A DNA stretch of 64,000 bases from contig DATFHG010000080.1 in assembly GCA_035248725.1 (NCBI GenBank), forward strand, positions 1-64,000, in the 5' to 3' direction. This DNA is from DASPMP01 sp035248725. GTDB lineage: Bacteria > Gemmatimonadota > Gemmatimonadetes > Gemmatimonadales > Gemmatimonadaceae. The notes beneath the pieces were generated by a model, which had not been told where the DNA came from, did no database searches, and worked only from the letters and a program-made list of their open reading frames with translations. Position 1 is the stretch's first letter; the number at the start of each line of letters is the position of its first letter. The translations under genes were made by a program, and so were the position numbers. Positions 51,304 to 59,987 of the stretch are shown piece by piece.

Positions 51304-54300
51304 ATGATTGATTTCCGTAGCGTACGCGAAAGCCGCGCGTCGGCGTTCGACTTCATCCAGGTGCGGATCGCCTCCCCGGAGGAGATCCGTGGCCCGAAGG
51401 ATCCCAAGGAGCGCGAGCGTGTCGAGCTCCAGGGACTCCGGACGTGGTGGTCCTGGGGCGAAGTCACGAAGCCCGAGACCATCAACTACCGCTCGTTCAA
51501 GCCGGAGAAGGACGGCCTCTTCTGCGAGCGCATCTTCGGTCCGGTCAAGGACTGGGAGTGTCACTGCGGCAAGTACAAGCGCATCCGCTATCGCGGGGTG
51601 ATCTGCGATCGCTGCGGCGTCGAGGTCACCTTGTCGAAGGTGCGACGCGAGCGTATGGGCCACATCGAGCTCGCGGTGCCGGTCGCGCACATCTGGTTCT
51701 TCAAGACCCTGCCCAGCCCGATGGGCAACCTGCTCGACATCACGCTGCGTGATCTCGAGAAGGTCATCTACTACTCGAACTACGTCGTCATCGAGCCGGG
51801 TGACCAGGACGTCCAGGTCAATCAGCTGCTCGACGAGGACGAGTACCTGACGCTGCGTTCCAAGGCGAAGGAGGAGGGCGACCATGCCTTCGTCGCCGAC
51901 ATCGGCGCGCCGGCGGTGCGCGAACTGTTGCGGCGGCTCGACGTGGACAAGCTGGCCGACGAGCTGCGCAAGCAGGTGGCCGACGAGTCGTCGCAGCATC
52001 GCAAGAAAATGCTGCTCAAGCGGCTCAAGATCGTCGACGCATTCCGCAATTCCGGCGAGAGCGGCGACGTGCGCAACCGCCCGGAGTGGATGATCCTGGA
52101 CGTGATCCCGGTGATCCCGCCCGACCTGCGTCCGCTCGTGCCGCTCGACGGCGGCCGCTTCGCGACGTCGGACCTGAACGATCTCTATCGCCGCGTCATC
52201 AACCGGAACAACCGGCTGCAGAAGCTGATCATGCATCGCGCTCCGGAAGTCATCCTCCGGAACGAGAAGCGCATGTTGCAGGAGGCGGTGGACGCGCTGT
52301 TCGACAACGGCCGCCGCTCCAAGGCGATCCGGGGTCGCGGCAAGCGTCCGCTCAAGTCGCTCAGCGACATGCTCAAGGGCAAGCAGGGCCGGTTCCGTCA
52401 GAACCTGCTCGGTAAGCGCGTCGATTACTCCGGCCGTTCGGTCATCGTCGTCGGCCCGGAGCTCAAGCTGCACCAGTGCGGCCTGCCGAAGCTGATGGCG
52501 CTGGAGCTCTTCAAGCCGTTCATCATCCACAAGCTCGTGGAGAAGGGGATCGCCGAGACGGTGAAGCGCGCGAAGAAGATCGTCGAGCGCGAGTCGCCGG
52601 AGGTGTACGAGATCCTCGAAGAGATCATCCGTGACCATCCGGTGCTCCTCAACCGCGCGCCGACGCTGCATCGCCTGGGCATCCAGGCGTTCGAGCCGGT
52701 ACTCGTGGAAGGAAAGGCCATCCGCATCCATCCATTGGTCTGCGCGGCGTTCAACGCGGACTTCGACGGCGACCAGATGGCGGTGCACGTGCCGCTGTCA
52801 TTCGAGGCACAGCTCGAGAGCCGGCTGTTGATGCTCTCGTCGAACAACATCCTGAAGCCGTCGGACGGACGCCCGGTCGCAGAGCCCAGCCAGGACATCG
52901 TGCTCGGCTGCTACTTCGCGACCAAGGCGCCGGCGGATTTCGCCCAGGCCAACCCGCAGCGTCGCATCACGGACGTGAGCGAGGTGGAGATGCTCGTCGG
53001 TACCGGCGGGCTCGCGCTCACCACGCCCGTGCTGTTCTGGGCGCGTGACGGCGAAGGCGAGTACAGCTGGGTGAAGACGACGGCCGGCCGCGTGCTGTTC
53101 AACGCGATCGTGCCAGCGGAGCTCGGCTACAAGAACCACGACATGAAGAAGAAGGCGCTCTCGGAGCTCGTCTTCGAGTGCTATCGCCAGGTGGGGCTCG
53201 CCGCGACCGTGAACTTCCTCGACCGACTGAAGGAGTTCGGCTTCCACAACGCCACGCGAGGCGGCGTGTCGATCGGCATCGAAGACCTCGAGATCCCAGG
53301 CGACAAGCAGACGCTGCTCACCGAAGCCGAAGAGCGTGTCACGCGCTTCCAGCGCGCGTACGCCACCGGCAACATCACCAACGGCGAGCGCTACAACAAA
53401 GTCATCGACACCTGGACGCACGCCAATTCGGATATCGCCGACGCGATGGTCAAGGCCATGGCGCGGTCGAAGGGCGGCTTCAACCCGGTGTTCATGATGT
53501 TCGATTCAGGCTCGCGTGGCTCACGCGACCAGATTCGTCAGCTCGCCGGCATGCGCGGCCTGATGGCCAAGCCGCAGAAGAAGCTCACCGGCGGCATCGG
53601 CGAGATCATCGAAAGCCCGATCAAGTCGAACTTCCGTGAGGGTCTCTCCGTGCTCGAGTACTTCATCTCGACGCACGGTGCGAGAAAGGGTCTGGCTGAC
53701 ACCGCGCTCAAGACGGCGGATGCCGGCTACCTGACGCGTCGACTCGTGGACGTGGCCCAGGACGTCACGATCACCGAAGAGGACTGCGGCACCATCCAGG
53801 GCCTCGAGATCGCGGCGCTGAAGGAAGGCGAGGACGTGATCGAGCCGCTGGCAGAGCGTATCGTCGGCAACGTCGCGGCGGACGCCATCGAGGATCCGCA
53901 CCAGCGCGACGAGGCCGGACGGCCGCTCGTGCTGGCGGAAGCGGGCGATCTGATCGACGAAGACATGGCGCGCGACATCGAGGAGTCCGGGATCGAGTCG
54001 GTGAAGATCCGCTCGGTGCTCACGTGCGAGGCGAAGCGCGGTCTCTGCCGCATGTGCTACGGCCGCAACCTGGCCACCATGTCCATGGTGGACCTGGGCG
54101 AAGCCGTCGGCATCATCGCGGCGCAGTCGATCGGTGAACCGGGCACGCAGCTCACGCTGCGCACGTTCCACATCGGTGGAACGGCCGCTCGTATCGCCGA
54201 GCAGACGGCGCGCAAGTCGAAGCTCGACGGCGTCGTGGAGTTCGGCGACCGTCTGGTCGTGGTGAAGAGCAACGAGGGACAGAACATCGTCACCTCGTAC

Positions 54301-55596
54301 GAGGGCGAGATCCTCATCAAGTCCTCCACCGCCAAGGACGCCGCCGTCGGCGCGCGTCTCGCGGTGCCGCTCGGCGCCATCATGATGATCAAGGACGGTG
54401 AGTCGGTGAAGCGCGATCAGGTGATCTTCACCTGGGACCCGTACACCACGCCGATCATCGCGGACGTGGAAGGCACCGTGCGGTTCGTCGACATCGTGGA
54501 CGACGAGTCCGTGGCCGAGGAGCTGGACGAGCTCACCGGTCTGCGGCAGCGCGTCATCATCGAGGACCGTGAGAAAAAGCTGCACCCGCACATCGAGATC
54601 GTGCAGGAGAAGGGTGGCAAGGAGCGCCGCGTGCGCGACTTCATCATCCCCGCGGGCGCGCAGCTCACGGTGGAGGACGGACAGAAGATCGGCGCGGGCA
54701 CCACGCTCGCGAAGATCGGCCGCGAAGCGTACAAGACGCGCGACATCACGGGCGGTCTGCCGCGTGTCGCGGAGCTGTTCGAGGCGCGGCGTCCCAAGGA
54801 TCCGGCCACGATCTCGGAGATCGACGGCGTCGTCCGGTTCGGCGACATCAAGCGCGGCAAGCGCGAGATCTTCGTCCATCCGGTGTCGGGCGGTGGCGCC
54901 ATCGAGGAAGGTGCCGAGCCGCGCCTGTACGAGGTCCCCGCGGGCAAGCACTTGCGGGTGCACGAGGGCGACCGCGTGCGCGCCGGCGACCGTCTGTCCG
55001 AGGGGCCGGTGAACCCGCACGACATCCTGCAGATTCGTGGCCCCCGCGCCGTTCAGGAATACCTCCTGAACGAAGTGCAGGAGGTCTACCGCCTGCAGGG
55101 CGTGAAGATCAACGACAAGCACATCGGCGTCATCGTGCGTCAGATGCTGCAGAAGGTGCGCGTGCTCGAGCCGGGGGACACGGAGTTCCTCGAGGGCGAG
55201 CATGTGGACAAGCAGGTCTTCCGCGGAGAGAACGATCGGGCCAAGAAGAAGAAGCAGGCCCCGTCGAAGGCCGAGCCGTTGCTGTTGGGAATCACGAAAG
55301 CATCGCTCACGACGCAGTCGTTCATCTCGGCGGCGTCGTTCCAGGAGACCACGCGCGTGCTGACCGACGCGGCCATCCGCGGCGCGAAGGACGACCTGCT
55401 GGGTCTCAAGGAGAACATCATCATCGGCCACCTGATCCCGGCCGGTACGGGTATGTACCGGTACCAGGAAGTGGAGATGGAGGATCTGCAGCTGCCGGAA
55501 GGCTTCGAGCCGCTGCCGCTTCCGACGGAACCCGTGGGCGCACCCGCACTTCCGAGCGCCTTCGTGGAATCGGGATTTCCGTTCGGCGATGAGTGA
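51304..55596 (+). CDS. rpoC: RNA polymerase beta' subunit
   Basis: 1430 residues. The N-terminal zinc site is CHCGKYKRIRYRGVICDRCGVEV. The catalytic Mg-binding loop is NADFDGDQM. The bridge-helix/trigger-loop region contains 'GEAVGIIAAQSIGEPGTQLTLRTFHIGG', and the second zinc site is 'CEAKRGLCRMCYG'. The C-terminus carries the usual 'QEVYRLQGVKINDKHIGVIVRQML' and ends with an acidic Pro-rich tail. rpsL and rpsG do not follow; a strong terminator does. Confidence 0.98.
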   Translation: MIDFRSVRESRASAFDFIQVRIASPEEIRGPKDPKERERVELQGLRTWWSWGEVTKPETINYRSFKPEKDGLFCERIFGPVKDWECHCGKYKRIRYRGVICDRCGVEVTLSKVRRERMGHIELAVPVAHIWFFKTLPSPMGNLLDITLRDLEKVIYYSNYVVIEPGDQDVQVNQLLDEDEYLTLRSKAKEEGDHAFVADIGAPAVRELLRRLDVDKLADELRKQVADESSQHRKKMLLKRLKIVDAFRNSGESGDVRNRPEWMILDVIPVIPPDLRPLVPLDGGRFATSDLNDLYRRVINRNNRLQKLIMHRAPEVILRNEKRMLQEAVDALFDNGRRSKAIRGRGKRPLKSLSDMLKGKQGRFRQNLLGKRVDYSGRSVIVVGPELKLHQCGLPKLMALELFKPFIIHKLVEKGIAETVKRAKKIVERESPEVYEILEEIIRDHPVLLNRAPTLHRLGIQAFEPVLVEGKAIRIHPLVCAAFNADFDGDQMAVHVPLSFEAQLESRLLMLSSNNILKPSDGRPVAEPSQDIVLGCYFATKAPADFAQANPQRRITDVSEVEMLVGTGGLALTTPVLFWARDGEGEYSWVKTTAGRVLFNAIVPAELGYKNHDMKKKALSELVFECYRQVGLAATVNFLDRLKEFGFHNATRGGVSIGIEDLEIPGDKQTLLTEAEERVTRFQRAYATGNITNGERYNKVIDTWTHANSDIADAMVKAMARSKGGFNPVFMMFDSGSRGSRDQIRQLAGMRGLMAKPQKKLTGGIGEIIESPIKSNFREGLSVLEYFISTHGARKGLADTALKTADAGYLTRRLVDVAQDVTITEEDCGTIQGLEIAALKEGEDVIEPLAERIVGNVAADAIEDPHQRDEAGRPLVLAEAGDLIDEDMARDIEESGIESVKIRSVLTCEAKRGLCRMCYGRNLATMSMVDLGEAVGIIAAQSIGEPGTQLTLRTFHIGGTAARIAEQTARKSKLDGVVEFGDRLVVVKSNEGQNIVTSYEGEILIKSSTAKDAAVGARLAVPLGAIMMIKDGESVKRDQVIFTWDPYTTPIIADVEGTVRFVDIVDDESVAEELDELTGLRQRVIIEDREKKLHPHIEIVQEKGGKERRVRDFIIPAGAQLTVEDGQKIGAGTTLAKIGREAYKTRDITGGLPRVAELFEARRPKDPATISEIDGVVRFGDIKRGKREIFVHPVSGGGAIEEGAEPRLYEVPAGKHLRVHEGDRVRAGDRLSEGPVNPHDILQIRGPRAVQEYLLNEVQEVYRLQGVKINDKHIGVIVRQMLQKVRVLEPGDTEFLEGEHVDKQVFRGENDRAKKKKQAPSKAEPLLLGITKASLTTQSFISAASFQETTRVLTDAAIRGAKDDLLGLKENIIIGHLIPAGTGMYRYQEVEMEDLQLPEGFEPLPLPTEPVGAPALPSAFVESGFPFGDE

Positions 55597-55623
55597 GACC
55601 TGAGCACGCCTTCCGGATGTAGA

Positions 55624-55664
55624 AACGCCCTAACGACGATGCGTCGTTAGGGCGTTCTTCTTTT
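55624..55664 (+). terminator. strong intrinsic terminator after rpoC
   Basis: AACGCCCTAACGACG (55624-55638), loop ATG and CGTCGTTAGGGCGTT (55642-55656) form a perfect 15-bp stem followed by CTTCTTTT. It lies 28 bp after the rpoC stop and may also serve the convergent gene on the other strand (A-rich 5' flank AGAAA). Confidence 0.9.
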
Positions 55665-55690
55665 CGAGCGCTGCCAGTCGATGTGACGCT

Positions 55691-56398
55691 CTAGTGACCG
55701 CCAAGCTGCAGGCCCGCGCCGAGGCGCACGCCTCTCACTTCCTCTGGCGTCGATCCGAGGATCACCGAATTTCCGTTCTGATCCTTTCGCACGGCCTGGC
55801 CGGTGAAGACCTCGGTGCGATACCCGAGCTGCACGAAGAGCGGCACCATGGGGATGCGGTAGAGCAATGAGGCCTCACCCTCCATGCCGTTCTTGACCTT
55901 TTCCTTGATCTCGCCCGCGGGCAGATACACGGCGGCGGAAATGTTCGTTCGGAGACCCGTCCCGCCAATCGATAGCGTACTCGAGAGGCCGGCCAGCCCC
56001 ATGTCGAACTGGCTGGGCGACGTCGCGTTCAGGTCGCTCCACAGCGCGCGTCGCTGGGCGCCGACCATGATCGAGAAGGCCGGCGGAAACAGGTACAGTC
56101 GCGCGTCAGCGCTCGTGAGATGCGGCTGGTCGCCGTACGTGCCCGTCATGGACCGGAAGCTCAAGCCGATGGCAGCAGCGCGCAGCAACACGTCCACGCC
56201 CTGAATCGAGCCGGTCTCGGTCGACACGTTGTTGGAGAAATCGTACGAGTGATCGCCATTGATCATGAAGCCGCTCACGCGCAGCTCCGCCTTGGTTCCC
56301 GATGGCTTGGCGCCCGCCGGTGCAGTGGGTGCCGGAACTCCCTGTGCACCAAGTGCGGTAGCGGTGGCGAGGGCCAGCGAGACGAGGATCGAGCGCAT
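55691..56398 (-). CDS. secreted beta-rich protein, probable outer-membrane barrel
   Basis: 235 residues with a signal peptide (MRSILVSLALATATALGAQG). The mature part has alternating hydrophobic strands with aromatic girdles ('LRVSGFMINGDHSYDFSNNV', 'GVDVLLRAAAIGLSFRSMTGTYG', 'ARLYLFPPAFSIMVGAQRRALW', 'TNISAAVYLPAG', 'PLFVQLGYRTEVF'). It ends 'GVRLGAGLQLGGH'. This fits an outer-membrane beta-barrel of 8-10 strands, although the usual C-terminal Phe is missing. It is the last gene of the kinase operon, with its start overlapping the previous stop. Confidence 0.65.
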   Translation of the reverse strand: MRSILVSLALATATALGAQGVPAPTAPAGAKPSGTKAELRVSGFMINGDHSYDFSNNVSTETGSIQGVDVLLRAAAIGLSFRSMTGTYGDQPHLTSADARLYLFPPAFSIMVGAQRRALWSDLNATSPSQFDMGLAGLSSTLSIGGTGLRTNISAAVYLPAGEIKEKVKNGMEGEASLLYRIPMVPLFVQLGYRTEVFTGQAVRKDQNGNSVILGSTPEEVRGVRLGAGLQLGGH

Positions 56399-57489
56399 CA
56401 GCGCGCCTCCGAATTGAAGTAGAACGTGGCCTTGTAGTCGGTGACGCGGCGACGATTCTCCGTCTGCGCGTCAGCGAAGCTCTTTTGCACCGCGGCGACA
56501 TACGCCTTGTTCGCGGCAATGTTGCCCGGAATGGACCGGCCGCGATCGAGGAAGCCCGCGGCGACAGTGCCGGCGGCCAGCATGCCGCCGATGGCGACGC
56601 CCTTCGAGTCCGCAGCGACGTTGGTCTTGATGTTCTCGTCGTCGGCGCGCAGGGACGACGCAAGTGCATACGCCGCTGCACCGACGAGCACCGCGGGCAC
56701 GATGCTCTTCGCACCGTACCGCGGCGTCTTCTCCGGCAGGAGCTTGGACGAGTCGACCTTCGTGGTCGCGTTGACGAAGTCGAGCGACGGTGCGACGACG
56801 CGCGCTTCGTAGCGGACGGTGACCGTGTCGTGATTCACCGCGTCGACGCCCGTGACGATGACCGAATACTCGCCGGTGTTGAACAGCGGGCGATCATTGC
56901 GCATCGCGCCGAACGTGAACTGACCGGTGGTCGAGACCGGAAGTGAGTCCATGACCGCGGCGCTGCCACCGGACGCCGGCATGATGGTCATCTGGAAGGT
57001 GCCTGGACGGCTGCTGCGCACGCTGACGTGCGCCGTACCCTGCGGTCCGATGACTTCCTGCGTGTTGTCGGCGGTGACTTCGAGCCCGAACGTCGTGCGG
57101 CGCGCTTCCTCCACCAGCGAATCGAGGCCCGCCCACGTCAGCTCCTGCGGCATCTTGAGGCCGAGGTTCGTGCGCACGATCTGCTTCAGCGTCGACAGTG
57201 CGACGGCGCGCCGCTGCGAGTTGGGGTCGTCCGGATACGCGGCGGCTGCCAGCACCATCAGCGCCTGTGTGCGCTGTCCCGACGTGATGCGCGGGCCGAC
57301 CGCCAGGACCTGCCGCGCGAGCGAATCCGCTCGTGTGTACTGGAGGTCGTTGTACGCGTCCATCGCACGCTTGAGCAGGTCGTCGATGGGCGACGCCTGT
57401 TGCTTTACCTGTGCGGACAACGGCGTCGCGGCGATCGCTAGGGCGAGCGGCAGTGCCCAATTCAGCGCCGCGGCGAAACATCTCTTCAT
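56398..57489 (-). CDS. secreted helical protein sharing a domain with the 57486-58109 product
   Basis: 363 residues from the ATG at 57489, with SD GAGGTG 6 bp upstream; an in-frame GTG is at 57498. The signal peptide ends TPLSAQ. A helical TPR-like domain (residues ~20-130) carries 'ADSLARQVLAVGPRITSGQRTQALMVLAAAAYPDDP' and 'LTWAGLDSLVEEARR', matching the equivalent part of the upstream gene's product. A beta-sandwich region ('GTAHVSVRSSRPGTFQMTIMPASG', 'GEYSVIVTGVDAVNHDTVTVRYEARV') and a Gly-rich hydrophobic segment (VPAVLVGAAAYALAS) follow, then a tail. Function unknown. Confidence 0.7.
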   Translation of the reverse strand: MKRCFAAALNWALPLALAIAATPLSAQVKQQASPIDDLLKRAMDAYNDLQYTRADSLARQVLAVGPRITSGQRTQALMVLAAAAYPDDPNSQRRAVALSTLKQIVRTNLGLKMPQELTWAGLDSLVEEARRTTFGLEVTADNTQEVIGPQGTAHVSVRSSRPGTFQMTIMPASGGSAAVMDSLPVSTTGQFTFGAMRNDRPLFNTGEYSVIVTGVDAVNHDTVTVRYEARVVAPSLDFVNATTKVDSSKLLPEKTPRYGAKSIVPAVLVGAAAYALASSLRADDENIKTNVAADSKGVAIGGMLAAGTVAAGFLDRGRSIPGNIAANKAYVAAVQKSFADAQTENRRRVTDYKATFYFNSEAR

Positions 57490-58109
57490 TTGCTGCACCT
57501 CGGGTTACGAAAACCGACACGAATCGAGTCGGCTGCTTGAGTGACGACGGTCGAGTCCCACGCCGTGCACCCGTCCGCGCGAACGGACAGCTGCACGTCC
57601 TTGCCGGGCGGAACGAGCACCACCCGCAGTCCCTGAATCACACCCTGCGGCTGGCCGTCCACGTACAACACGGAGCCCGGAATCCGCGAGCCCAGCAGAA
57701 CCTTCGCAGGCTGCGCGGCGCGCACCACGAACGAGAACAGCGAATCCAGGCCCGGCCACGAGAGGTCGCGCGGGATCCCCTGCGTCGCCCCGAGCTCGAC
57801 GAGCTGCTTGATGACGGTGATCGCGCTGTCGGGATGCTGTTCCGGCTGTTCGTCCGGATAGGAGGCAGCAGCCACCAGCTGAAGCGCGTCGACGCGCTGC
57901 TGCTTGGTGAGAAGGCTGCCGAGCAGGAGTACGCGCCGGCCGATGGAGTCCGCTTCGTGATAGCGCAGGTCGTTCAGCGAATTGCGGCCGCGCACCATCA
58001 TCTCGGTGACGAGCGAGCTGCCCTGCGGCACCTGAGCGCGTGCGGGGACGGACGCCACCAGCAGCAGCGCGCCCGCGACGACCGCGCGATGCAATGCGAC
58101 GCGTCTCAT
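57486..58109 (-). CDS. secreted PEGA-like protein, partner of the Ser/Thr kinase
   Basis: 207 residues from the ATG at 58109 (overlapping the kinase stop). The signal peptide is LHRAVVAGALLLVASVPARAQ. The N-terminal helical domain ('ADSIGRRVLLLGSLLTKQQRVDALQLVAAASYPDE', 'LSWPGLDSLF') matches the next gene's product. The C-terminal ~65 residues ('GSVLYVDGQPQGVIQGLRVVLVPPGKDVQLSVRADGCTAWDSTVV') match the extracytoplasmic end of the kinase. It thus joins one domain from each neighbour. The C-terminal part resembles a PEGA domain and has a Cys pair, perhaps a disulfide. Confidence 0.75.
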   Translation of the reverse strand: MRRVALHRAVVAGALLLVASVPARAQVPQGSSLVTEMMVRGRNSLNDLRYHEADSIGRRVLLLGSLLTKQQRVDALQLVAAASYPDEQPEQHPDSAITVIKQLVELGATQGIPRDLSWPGLDSLFSFVVRAAQPAKVLLGSRIPGSVLYVDGQPQGVIQGLRVVLVPPGKDVQLSVRADGCTAWDSTVVTQAADSIRVGFRNPRCSK

Positions 58110-59947
58110 GGACACTTGGCGAAGCGCCGGCCGATGGTATTGGTGGACCCCGGAGCGAGCGTAACGGTGGTATCCCACGCCTGACAGCCGTCGGCGCGGA
58201 TCTCCAGCTTCACAGGCTTGCCGGCGGGCACGGTCACGACGCGTACGGCGGAGATGAGCGCATCCATGTGATCGTCGACGTACAGGCCGGCACCGGGCGT
58301 TGGGCTGCCGATGCGAATCGTCGCGGTCTGGGGTTCCGCGGGCGCCTGCACGACGGGCGCCGGTGCCGCAGCCTGAACTGCACTTTGAACGGCTGCCGTC
58401 TCCTTCTTTGCCGGAGCGGACTTGGCCGCCTTCTGCTCGGCGAGGCGAATGCTGTCGGCGATGTGCTTCTCGCGCTTTTTCGCCGTGGCTGCCGCAACGG
58501 CGCCAATACTGTCCGCGATGTGTTTTTCGAGTGCCTTGCGCACCGAGTCCGCCTGCGCGATCGAGTCCGCTTGCGCGCGTGCCGCCGCAGACTCGGCGAC
58601 GGATGGCCTACCGGAATCGGTCGCGGGTGCGGCCGATGCCGCCTGCTGCGTCACGACGGTGGCGGCGGCCCTCTTTTGAGCGTTCACGTACTGCATGCCG
58701 AAATAGCCGCCACCAGCGAGGACCACGACTGCAGCCGCCGCCATCCATTTACCGGCACCGCTCTTCGCGGGCTCCGGCGCGGTGGGCCGCTTGCGCATCG
58801 GCTTCACCGCCGGCTGTTCTGCTATCGTCGCCGCGGGTGATGGCCGCTTTTTCTGCACGGGGATGGGGCTCATCGGCACGCTCATCCGCACTTTCTTCTG
58901 CGGTCCGCTCTTCGCGAGGTCGATCATCTGCGTGCGGACAACGTCCCCTTCCTTCTTCGACGGCGGGGCACCAAGCGCGTGGATCGCCGAGTCCAGGTCC
59001 GGAAATCGCTCCGCTGGGTCCTTCGCCATCATCTTTCGAACGACCTCGACCACGTGCTCCGGCACTTCCGGATTCACTTTGCGCAGGTCGGGCACCTGCT
59101 CGAACAGATGCTGAGTGATGATTTCCGCATAGGTGCCGCCGTCGAAGGGCTTCTTGCCCGCGAGCATTTCGTACGCGACGACGCCCAGGGAGTACTGATC
59201 CGACAGCCCCGTGACCGCCTTGTTGTGGAACTGCTCGGGGCTCATGTAGTGCGGTGTGCCGATCGCGGTGCCGGTCGCGGTGAGGTTCTGCGCTTCCTGC
59301 ACTTTCGCGATGCCGAAGTCCGTGACGATCGCCCAGCCATCTTCATCGATCATGATGTTGGCGGGCTTGATGTCGCGGTGGATGACGTGCTTGCGGTGCG
59401 CGTAGTCGAGCGCGCTCCCCACCTGGCCGAGGATGGTCTGCGTCATCGGCAGGGGGACGTGACCCTTGTCGTTGATCACCGACTCGAGCGAGCGTCCCTC
59501 GATGAACTTCATGACGAAGTAGACGAGCGTCTTCGTCTCCTTGACCGTGTAGATCTGGATGATGTGCGGATGATTCAGCGCCGCGGCGGTTTGGGCTTCG
59601 CGCTTGAAGCGCGCCACCATGCCCTCACGCGACACGAGCTCCGGCAGCATCGTCTTGATCGCCACCTTGCGGTTGAGCGCGAGGTCGAGCCCGAGGTAAA
59701 CGGCCGCCATGCCGCCGCGCCCCAGCTCGCCGTACACGTCGTACTCGCCGAGCGTCGCTTCACTGAGAAGCTGGCCGAGCGTGTCCGCGTGTGGATCCAT
59801 CTCGACGGCGATCGTGCCGCCGAGTGGACCGGGATCGGATTGGTTCCAGACGCCCGAGATGTCATTGCCGCAGTTCGCGCAGAACTTCGCGCCGGACGCG
59901 ATGGGTTGACGACACTTGGGACAGGCTGCGGATGTAGTCGGAGTCAT
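58106..59947 (-). CDS. membrane Ser/Thr protein kinase with N-terminal zinc ribbon and C-terminal PEGA-like domain
   Basis: 613 residues. An N-terminal zinc ribbon (Cys 9, 12, 23, 26) is followed by a Hanks-type kinase domain from residue ~69: GRGGMAAVYLG loop, VAIKTM lysine, VIHRDIKPANIM catalytic loop, TDFGIAK and GTPHYMSPEQF. A Pro/Lys-rich linker and one membrane helix (WMAAAAVVVLAGGGYFGM) lead to an Ala/Asp-rich coiled region with a repeated 'EKHIADSI' phrase. An extracytoplasmic PEGA-like domain ends '...LEIRADGCQAWDTTVTLAPG'. It would phosphorylate cytoplasmic proteins in response to an outside signal. First of four coupled genes. Confidence 0.92.
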   Translation of the reverse strand: MTPTTSAACPKCRQPIASGAKFCANCGNDISGVWNQSDPGPLGGTIAVEMDPHADTLGQLLSEATLGEYDVYGELGRGGMAAVYLGLDLALNRKVAIKTMLPELVSREGMVARFKREAQTAAALNHPHIIQIYTVKETKTLVYFVMKFIEGRSLESVINDKGHVPLPMTQTILGQVGSALDYAHRKHVIHRDIKPANIMIDEDGWAIVTDFGIAKVQEAQNLTATGTAIGTPHYMSPEQFHNKAVTGLSDQYSLGVVAYEMLAGKKPFDGGTYAEIITQHLFEQVPDLRKVNPEVPEHVVEVVRKMMAKDPAERFPDLDSAIHALGAPPSKKEGDVVRTQMIDLAKSGPQKKVRMSVPMSPIPVQKKRPSPAATIAEQPAVKPMRKRPTAPEPAKSGAGKWMAAAAVVVLAGGGYFGMQYVNAQKRAAATVVTQQAASAAPATDSGRPSVAESAAARAQADSIAQADSVRKALEKHIADSIGAVAAATAKKREKHIADSIRLAEQKAAKSAPAKKETAAVQSAVQAAAPAPVVQAPAEPQTATIRIGSPTPGAGLYVDDHMDALISAVRVVTVPAGKPVKLEIRADGCQAWDTTVTLAPGSTNTIGRRFAKCP

Positions 59948-59987
59948 GCGATTTGCCTCCCCGCCTTCGATGACGGGATGAGCACGG

